Positions 56,103 through 64,000 of a stretch of 64,000 nt of DNA are shown here, in pieces. Position 1 is the first letter of the stretch. Each line of letters begins with the position of its first letter. Both the position numbers and the translations under genes were made by a program. Origin of the DNA: Coniochaeta sp. PMI_546 (taxonomy: Eukaryota > Ascomycota > Sordariomycetes > Coniochaetales > Coniochaetaceae). The stretch lies in the NCBI GenBank assembly GCA_021432605.1, contig MU271150.1, positions 1,116,001 through 1,180,000 of the forward strand. The letters run 5' to 3'. The notes under the pieces were generated by a model that saw nothing but the letters and a program-made list of their open reading frames with translations, searched no databases and was not told the origin of the DNA.

Positions 56103-59029
56103 TTACGCTAAACCTGCAAGCTTCTGCAGCGCCATCAAAACACCTGTCAAAAGTCAATCAGTCTTCGGTTGTTATACGCAATAGAGTCAAGTGTCGTCTT
56201 ACCGCTCACTCCCTGAGTCAGGGTAGCGCCAGCCTCGGTGTTTCTGTTGCCCAGACTGACAGTCACAACCTCTTTGACGCGGCCCTCTTCGCCGAGGGTA
56301 TTCGCCCACTTGAAGACCTTCTCGTCCTCGCGGCCGTCGCCCACGACCATGAGGAAGTCGACCGGCTTTTCGTGCTGCGCGTCAGCGGCCATGCCAGCCT
56401 GGAGATTCTCGAATATCCTCTGTGCCGCCGTGGTCTTGGTCCAGTCGATGGGCTCGACAACTATGCAGCCATCAAGAGGGATCGCATGCACACGCTGCTC
56501 TTCGCAGGAGTCGTTGATGTGGCTGGCGCAGTCAGAGGCCTGCCGAGATGCCGTGTCATAGTCTTCGGCGGACTTGTAGTGGAAAATCAGCGAGCACCGG
56601 CGCTCCTCGATGCCAGCGCCAGGGGTACGCTCCAGGTAATAGTCAAGAATGCTCCTGACAGACTCCTTCCATGTGCGGATTTGTTCGCCGTCGGCCATCT
56701 CAGTCCATGTGTCGCTGCCGCAGTCCTTCAGGAAGCATCCGTTCTCCGCAATGAGGCCGAGATTGGGAACACGGCGGAACAACCGATCAAGCTCCTCCGG
56801 ACGACGGCCGGACATCACGTAGACAGTGTTTCGCTCGTCAAGGAGTAAGTCGTTCAGAACGTCAAGAGTTCGTTGCGGGCTGACCGGAATGATCTGGTTG
56901 ACCGGTCCCCAGCTGACGAGTGTGCCCTCATAGTCTAGAATGAAGAGCCTCCGTTCGGATTTGCGGTATTGCTGCGCAAGGGTATTGAGCGATAATCTGG
57001 GTACCGACACTTGATCGCGACGGAGCTGCTCCTCGTAGACACGATCGAGGCGCGACATAAGTTCAGAAAACCAATGAGAGCCGGTGTGATGGGTCACTGT
57101 CTCGTACAGCTTTGTCCAACGGCGCTGCTTCTCCTCGTCGCCCATCTCCAACGCCTTCTTGATAGCTTCAGCACAGGCCCGATAGTCCCACGGGTTGACC
57201 GACAACTCGTTTCCGCCAAATAGTGACGCGGTTCCGGTGAACTCTGAGAGGATGAGGGAGCCGTGTTTCTTCGCATCGTACTTGCCATCCTGGCATGAGA
57301 GATACTCATGTGACGTAAGGTTCATGCCTTCACGCTGGCTGGTGATCATGAGCGCATCCGCAATCGTCAAGAGCGCCAGGTACTGAGCGTAGTCAATGTC
57401 TTGCTTCAAGTAGACCACAGGCTGATATGCCAAGTTTGCCCAGGACGAGTTGACTCGAGTCACGATATCCGAGACTGTGGCATCCAGCTCGGACTTTTCG
57501 CTCGTCGAAAGAGCCACCTGAATCAAGACGACCTGGCCCCGCCATTCCGGGTTCTTATTCAGGAAAAGCTCATAAGAGAGAAGCTTCTGGCGGACTCCGC
57601 GAACGTGGTCAAGCTTGTCACGGGCCACGATAAGCCTCTTCCCAGCGTACCGCTCGCGCATGATTTGCATCCACTTCTGCACCTCCTCTTCCTCGCGGTG
57701 CTCACTCAAGCTCACCGGATCGATGCCGATGGGGAGATTAACCACATCGACGAAGCGATCTTCGAGCTGCAGACCGTCAGGCGTTGCCTCTGCGTTAAGT
57801 AGGCGACTGCAGGTCTGAAGGAAGTGCCTGGTGTACTCGTGGATCTGGAAACCAATCAGGTTGGCGCCCAGCATGCCCTCCAGGAGCTCCTTTCGCACCG
57901 CCAGACAACGGAAAACCTCGGACGAGGGAAACGCAACATGCAGGAAGAAGCCGATCTTGGCCTCTGGCAGCTTCTTCCGGACCATACCAGGCACAAGAAG
58001 TAGGTGGTAGTCGTGGACCCAGATAACATCACCTCGCTTCCAGTTCTTCACAATCTTATCTGCAAAAGCCTGGTTGACGTTCACGTAATATTTCCACGAG
58101 TGGTCTTCGTAGGCCTTGCTTTTTGGGTTGTCCGGAATCTGGTAGTGGAACACAGGCCAAAGAATTTGCTTGCAGAAGTGAGAGTAGTGGCCGTCAAAGT
58201 CCTTGTCCGAGCAGAAGACGGTCAGCATATCGTGCTCGGTAGCCAGGGCGTCCTCGATATCCTGCTTTTGCTGCGTGCCGTCGAGAGCATCCGTGGGCAT
58301 GCCCAGTGTCCCGACCCAGGTGTACTCTCCCAGCTTTCCGTCTCGGGCAGCTGCCTCGGCCGCATTGCGAAGCCCGCCATTGCCCTGATCGGCATTGACC
58401 ACAACCCAGTCGGCATTGGCAAAGACCCTGTCCTGGCTGTCGCTTCTAGAGAGAGCACGAGGTTGCGTGATGCCCATGCGCGTCATTTCCTTGGCCTTTG
58501 CCTGCAGTTCCGCGTTGCGTTCCAGGAGAGACGACGAAGGCGGCGAATTTGCCCTCGACTTGGGCTGATTCCGGCGGCTGCCCCATGTTGGAGAACCGCG
58601 ATCGACGGGAGCTCCAGCTTTCTTGGAGATACCCGTGAAGTGAGGCAAGTCTTCGTTGGTAAAGATGTCGTCGCTCTCATATTGCTCCTCCGTTGGGCTT
58701 TCTGGAGGGGTAATGTCGGTTTGCGGAAAGAGACTGGGTTGCCGATTGACCACAGGTCGTTTCGGCTTAGCTGTCGGCGGCCGTTTCTCGGACGAAACTG
58801 ACAGGCGCGGAGGAGTGCCAGGCAAGTTGAAGTGGATGGTCTTGGGTAGGAAGCTTCAAGCGAACCAAGATATTAGCACCCACCCCACATCGTATCCCCC
58901 GAGTCCGGGAAACTCCTCGATGCTGCACCTTGTTCACAAGTCCAATTGCGCAAGAGCTAGACATGGCCTTGGAATATTTGGCAGGTAAGAGATGATGATA
59001 ACTCACAGAGAAGCAATGAAGACAGTCAT
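56103..59029 (-). CDS. trehalose synthase complex regulatory subunit (Tps3/Tsl1-like)
   Basis: Three exons: 59029-59007, 58853-56203 and 56143-56103 (introns 153 and 59 bp), 904 residues. Exon 1 encodes MTVFIASL, joined to FLPKTIHFNLPGTPPRLS; the last exon supplies VLMALQKLAGLA. The N-terminus (about 20-130) is disordered and Ser/Pro-rich with ESDDIFTNEDLPHFTG. A GT20 domain (about 150-600) includes VIWVHDYHLLLVPGMVRKKL and ARDKLDHVRGVRQKLL. A C-terminal trehalose-phosphatase-like HAD domain starts at about 642. Its first motif reads LDYEGTL (about 647-653), whereas active phosphatases have DYDGT. Tps3/Tsl1-type subunits scaffold the Tps1-Tps2 complex in trehalose synthesis and share the long N-terminus. 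I therefore favour a regulatory over a catalytic role. Confidence 0.92.
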
Positions 59030-59790
59030 GCTGGGCGAGAGAGTATCAGGTGTAAATAGAGTGGAGGAAATGTAAAGTGACAAAAGTCGGCTCTATGAGC
59101 TCTATGGCAAGGCGAACAAGGTCGTCTTAGTCTGCTAGCAGACTGCAGGTGTTGATTGCATATGATTAACACGCAGGAGCGTCGGGTTTGAAGTCGAGAT
59201 CATATGATGCGGAATCAAGCTTGACTGGCGTTTTGGATATTTGTAACCGAGAAGAATGCCAATGCCGAGTGTCTTGGTTATCGTTGCAACTTGACCGTGA
59301 GATGTCGAGGGCTCAACAAAAGCAGGTCAAGACCACTATCCGCAAAGTCGACAGAGGCGAGACGAGGGGAAGGGAAGTCCAAGGTGAAGAGTACCTGAGT
59401 GATGATGTTTCAGGGAAGAAAACAGTTTACCTGACAAAGGCAAGATGGTTGAGGTGAAGGCCCAAAGGAGGACAAGCGTGGTTGATGACGATTCTTGTAC
59501 GTCTAAATTTTGCGCCTGTCACAGCCAGCCCTGCAACTCAACGCAAGGAGCTTCCAATGTACCGGGGTTGGGGTAGGAACAGACAGGCAGCTTCACGACC
59601 GATGATTGGTCGTAGGAAACTCGATCTTGGTGGGTTATGGGCTTTCTGTGCGGAAGAAAACGCGAGAGTTAGTGGAACCTTGCATCGAACATTCCAACAC
59701 TGACGTAACCGCTCAAGAGGGACGAGGCATCAGGGAATCATACGTGGGTTTTGTGCCTTTCCAGATGCTTATTTCCTCGGTACGGTACAC

Positions 59791-59820
59791 GTAGGTACTG
59801 TTAGTTGTAGGTACTGTTAG
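59791..59820. repeat. tandem GTAGGTACTGTTAG pair
   Basis: Two copies of a 14-bp unit (59791-59804 and 59807-59820) separated by two bases, preceded by GGTACGGTACAC. Shares the GGTAC core with the other palindromes. Confidence 0.65.
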
Positions 59821-60319
59821 GTTATCAAGTCCACTTCTTTGTCGGTATCGAACAAGCTGGTATCAGGAGCTTCAGGTCCGGGTGTGGGCGATGATAGGCA
59901 AAACAGAGCAAGGTGCTAAGCTGCGAAAGCTGGAGCAGAGCGAACTGTAGAGGTGGAGAACTAGAGCTATTCCCACCATTGCAGAGAAGATCATGGAACT
60001 GTGCTTGAAGATCCGGAGCGAGGCCTCGTCAGGTTATATTTTCTCCCCGGCGGTTACGGAAGGATGGACGGCCTGGACGGCTCAACGGGAAAGCTACACA
60101 AGAAAAAGGTGGTGGACCACGAGCAAGTTCGCCGGCACGGCAGCCTAAGACGCTTCCTTCTTTGAAAACAAGTGTGGCCATTAACAATGATTATCTTTCT
60201 CCCACATATTGCAACTTAAGTTACCATAACCACAGTACCCTCGGCTACGTCGTCAAAATGGTACGTTGTTCATGGAGGTGTTCACTCTTTTTTCACGGAT
60301 ACTTCGCCAGGACGGGGTG

Positions 60320-60350
60320 GGTACCTTGGCACGAGAAGGTCTAAGGTACC
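60320..60350. repeat. hairpin GGTACCTT ... AAGGTACC
   Basis: Perfect 8-bp arms (60320-60327 and 60343-60350) with a 15-bp loop, followed by GTACC. Same core as the repeats near 25.2 and 25.9 kb. Confidence 0.65.
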
Positions 60351-63300
60351 GTACCATCACGACCAAGGTTTCCAAGAACGTGCAGCAGTGACAGGGGTGC
60401 CCAAACACTCCACTCTGGCCATGAACGTGAAGGACGAAATGCCTGCCAAGGGAGGATCTGAGGCCAGCTAGAAAAATAAGGAACGGAACTGACAGAAACA
60501 GCAACATTGTGCCGCATCGCCAGTGCCTCATGATTTCTTTAGCAACACCCCAAACCTGACCTGCATATACTCACTGGCAGGTCTGTGATTCGCCTGCTCT
60601 GCTGTCACAAGCTGGCACCATCAGCTTTGCATATTCGCCAGTTCGCAGTTGGCCAACCGTTCAGTCAGATATCACCCAGCACAGGGCAAATGGATATCTG
60701 CTGTGCGACCACCAAACGTAACCCAAGGCGTTTTCCATAGAGCCATATGAACTCACATGTCCCGAGCAGGCGAGCTGGAAGTACACAGAGGTTCAGAGCC
60801 AGCCAACAGAGCTACCGAGTGCACCGGGACTTTGGCAGCATTTGTTGACCCAATGGTCTTCCGACGGCACAACAGCGAGCAAGCACCGCCGGGATTGAGC
60901 TGAGGCCTCTGGGCCTGAAACACGTTGCCCGGTCTGTCAGCCGCCCCAGTGCCCGTTTTTAGGAACAAGTAACCGAGCGGTCTTCTCTCGAGCGGCGGCT
61001 TTCCGGCAGATCTACAAGCAAGGATAATGTATGTGTACAACAGGAGAGCTATTCGGCCTGGCATCAAATAATCAAGTCCCCACCAGAGGTGGATGCATCG
61101 GAGGCATGTGTATCGGCGTACACAGTAGTGTATGCAAGGCATCAACGGCCGCCTCGATTTGGCGGGCCGCTCTAAACCCGGAAGTCAAATCGACAGTGAC
61201 ATGCCGAATCGAATTTCACGTTCACAGTACACCACGACATGCATTACCACGTCGGTACTGCGGTGAGGCTCCTGACCACTGTCGACAGTTCGATGCCAGT
61301 CATGAAATAGCGAGCTCCTCACGGCGGATTGGTAACCAAAGTCTCTGACGGACTGACGGCCGGCTGACAGCAAGGAACTCAATTGTCATCGCTGTACCTC
61401 AATCCAGACAAAGCAACTGATCTTGCCTTGGCACAAGCCCCTCATCAGCTACAGCTCGCTCCAATTCGCGGACAATGACAACCGCCAACTCCATGAGATG
61501 GAGGGGTACACGTGTTGACTTAATTGTTCATGGTCAAGACTGCCCCTCATCTGACAACCTTACGAAGTGCTTTCCATATCCCCGGAAGCATTGCCCAGCC
61601 ACAGTAACGCAGCGCCGGCCTTCATGACCGCCTGCTCAGTCTTCAGCTGGTAGCAAGCAGCTTCAGAGATCCATGTCCGCGAGGCAAGCGGCTCGAGACG
61701 AGACGCTGGGTTGATATTGAGAAAGCAGTCGTTCGGCTCGAGACGCGCTGCTAGTGAAAGAGCAGCAGGCCAATCCATCGCAATCGCCAGCCAGTGAGAG
61801 TCTTTGCTGGCAGAACGTGGTCGTTTTCATCAATCTTAGGACGAGCCTCGGAATGGTAGGCCGCCTTTGCCTCCGTCGTCTACTACAGAGTGGCCATCTC
61901 ATCCTGCAATGGGGAGATGTTGACCCTTGCAGCGCTTACTGTGTACTATGGACAGCACTGTTAATGGTGGTGGATCGTTGCCCGTTAAGAGTTGTACACG
62001 TGTACCTTGCCTTGATATCTACACTACCTTCCACTGAGACAGAGCAGGTTGGACTTGCCTGGGCAACAGCGACCCCAACAAATGTAAAACACAAGATGAA
62101 AAATAAATCCCGCGCCAACCGGTACATGGATACGGAAAATTTTCTCGCGGAGAGCAACTAGGGTTTGGGAGATCCGGGATGCTCTCCCTGGTTATCCACT
62201 GGGACGGCGGCCGTTGCACTTGTTCCAGCCGCTTGGACGGCGCCGGGCCGTTTGATGCTGCCCTGGCTGCTAGGCCTTTCCGTCATCTTCCGAGCGAATG
62301 CAGTGCCGCGATAGGCTAAAGTCACTCAACGACATCAGATTGGCAGTCTTGGGACTCATGTCGACATCAAAATAGGTGCAGCCGCAGGAGCAGCCGCACC
62401 GTAACATCGATGCCTACCAGGATGTGCTGGATATGCGACATAGTTCACATATCTCTTGGAGGATGGATGCCATCGGCCCTCACTCGGTCGACTGCCTCAT
62501 CTTCAACACGGTAGCTACATGGCCGGAAAATGGCTCATGAATTATATCGATGATGGGCTTACCACCCAAGGTTCTTGTTCGGTATCTTCTCCCGGACAAA
62601 TACCAAAGATTGTGACTACAGTGCTTAAGCGAGACGCGAATGAGACAAGAGTTGCTGGTCATATTTGAGAGATATGACAGAGCCTCTCGCAACATTTGCC
62701 GCCTCCGAAGCTTGCATGTACCCCCCAGGAAAGCCTCGCGCAGGTGCATATGATTAAGCGTTGACTGGCTCATGAGCATTGATCTGAGCTTCTTTAGTCC
62801 AGCCTGTGTTAGTAGTTGACATCGTTATGCCCCATATGAGGCGCGCATGAGATCAAGTTCCACACTACTGGGACGGGCCGGATGCTAGGTACTACTGATC
62901 GCATTTGGCACCAAGGCGTTATGGACATTCACCCCTCACACAGCACTATGCATCCAACCACCCTCAAGGGGAGTGGCTGCCATGGAATACCTCCTTGAAC
63001 ATGAGATCCTCAGCTGTTCGGAGGCCTCGGGCGATAACACGTACGTCTGGGGACAACACGGCTTATCCAGGGACCTCGAGGAGCAATATCCCTTCCCCGC
63101 AATGACAAAGCGCAAGCGCAGCAGCCGCCCCAACCAAGACCCGAAGAGGTACTCCCAAATCCGCATGATGCAAGTGCGCTGGCATATCTTTCTCTTTGAA
63201 CCCCTTGCTCGAACGAGATCGATCACCAAAGGCCGACGCGCTTCCCTCTCCGGCTGGGGGAAGCTTGCAGCCAGATCTTGGCCCTTCTCCCCCCCAAGGG

Positions 63301-64000
63301 AAGTGCAGCATGCGGAGAACAAATCGCGCCACGTTATCAATCCATCGAACGACAGGTCGCTGAGCCAGACAGCGCGCCGTGCCTGACCCTTCCAGGGGAT
63401 TTGCAGAGGGGGGACCACATCCGAGTCGGATCCCAGTCCGACCCCTCCGGCTCCTAGCTTCTCTGCACGATGACTCTATCGCGCATCAGGCTTGTCCAAC
63501 GATTCCGCCTTCGAGGTTTTCCTGGATTCGTAGTGATTCGCTCTCGCGGCTTGATCAGGCGACGCGCGTGCTCGCGCTATGCGGTAAGACTTTGACACAC
63601 AATCACACTTGATATGGTAACGCCAACATACTCGAAAGCCCGAATGACACATTTGTACTCCGGCACGAGTCTGCGACCATATTCATGAAACGCAGTGGCA
63701 CGACTGCTGCCAATTAGTTAAGTCTGATGGAGTGATGAAGTATCTCCTCCGGGGACTTTGTCGAACATGGTCTCTTGTCACGCCTCATGAATGCAAGGCA
63801 AAACCTTATCCGCGATAAAAGCTGATGTGGTTTGACATACCAAAGCTCTGTCACTTGTTCAATGTTTCCAAGTACATTCTCATCAATACGGATAATGATA
63901 CGTATGCATCATGACTATCCAAACCAGAAGCATAGGGTATTGCGACAGCTTCATCCCGGTCCAGTCCTGTCCTCCACACTCTTCAGTCCACTAATTCCTC

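Larger units (their letters stand above)
59030..64000. other. 5 kb terminal region without a supported gene
   Basis: Starts with the promoter of the trehalose gene. Many short frames occur but none has a domain, signal peptide or coherent splicing. It contains the tandem GTAGGTACTGTTAG motif (59791-59820) and a GGTACCTT hairpin (60320-60350). The last kilobase has an open frame ending at a good GTAAGA donor near 63585, which might be the edge of a gene beyond the window; this is too weak to call. Confidence 0.45.

Noticed and set aside
59365-59369. AGGGG stress-response-like element upstream of the trehalose gene
   Set aside because: Only one copy was noticed in the promoter; a pentamer is expected by chance.
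63379-63612. Open frame ending at a good GTAAGA donor near the window edge
   Set aside because: It might be the first exon of a gene continuing to the right, but it has no recognisable domain or start context; not callable from this window.

Overview
The window looks like a nuclear chromosome segment of a filamentous ascomycete, most likely a sordariomycete. The genes are moderately GC-rich and carry short introns (about 50-210 bp) with GT(A/G)AGT-like donors, CTAAC/CTGAC-like branch points and (C/T)AG acceptors. Intergenic DNA is less GC-rich. Gene content is typical of a saprotroph or plant-associated mould: many secreted enzymes, transporters and flavin monooxygenases. I recognise no PKS/NRPS core gene, CRISPR array, rRNA or intact transposon. 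The species cannot be named from sequence alone.

Left part (1-16 kb): a tiny Cys-rich secreted peptide (-), a secreted protein of unknown function (+), an SDR and a secreted GMC oxidoreductase in the same orientation (-), a four-TM membrane protein (+), a secreted cupredoxin (+), an intron-containing tRNA-Ala(CGC) (-) and a seven-TM receptor of the cAMP-receptor-like type (+).

Middle (16-40 kb): a secreted GH2 exo-beta-D-glucosaminidase (-) converging on the receptor gene, a FAD-dependent monooxygenase (-), an FMO fused to a C-terminal DUF6314-like domain (-), 3.6 kb of gene-free DNA with GTACCTTA-type hairpins, a Dal5-like MFS transporter (+), a small Cys-rich intracellular protein (+), a D-lactate dehydrogenase-like enzyme (+), a secreted subtilisin (-) and a dynamin/Mx-like GTPase (-).

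Right part (40-64 kb): a CSC1/OSCA-type channel (+) with calcineurin-response-like motifs upstream, a glycosyltransferase-like protein (+), a secreted amidase (+), a HAK potassium transporter (-), a branched-chain aminotransferase (-) with a low-complexity intron, and a trehalose synthase complex regulatory subunit (-) with an altered phosphatase motif. The last 5 kb show no gene I can support.

Genes were assembled by hand from reading frames, splice signals and protein continuity. Exon boundaries are predictions, but most restore a known motif across the junction. No single undescribed system stands out. The most notable items are the FMO-DUF6314 fusion, the two small Cys-rich proteins, the altered DYE phosphatase motif, the intronic tRNA-Ala(CGC) and the dispersed GTACCTTA palindromes.
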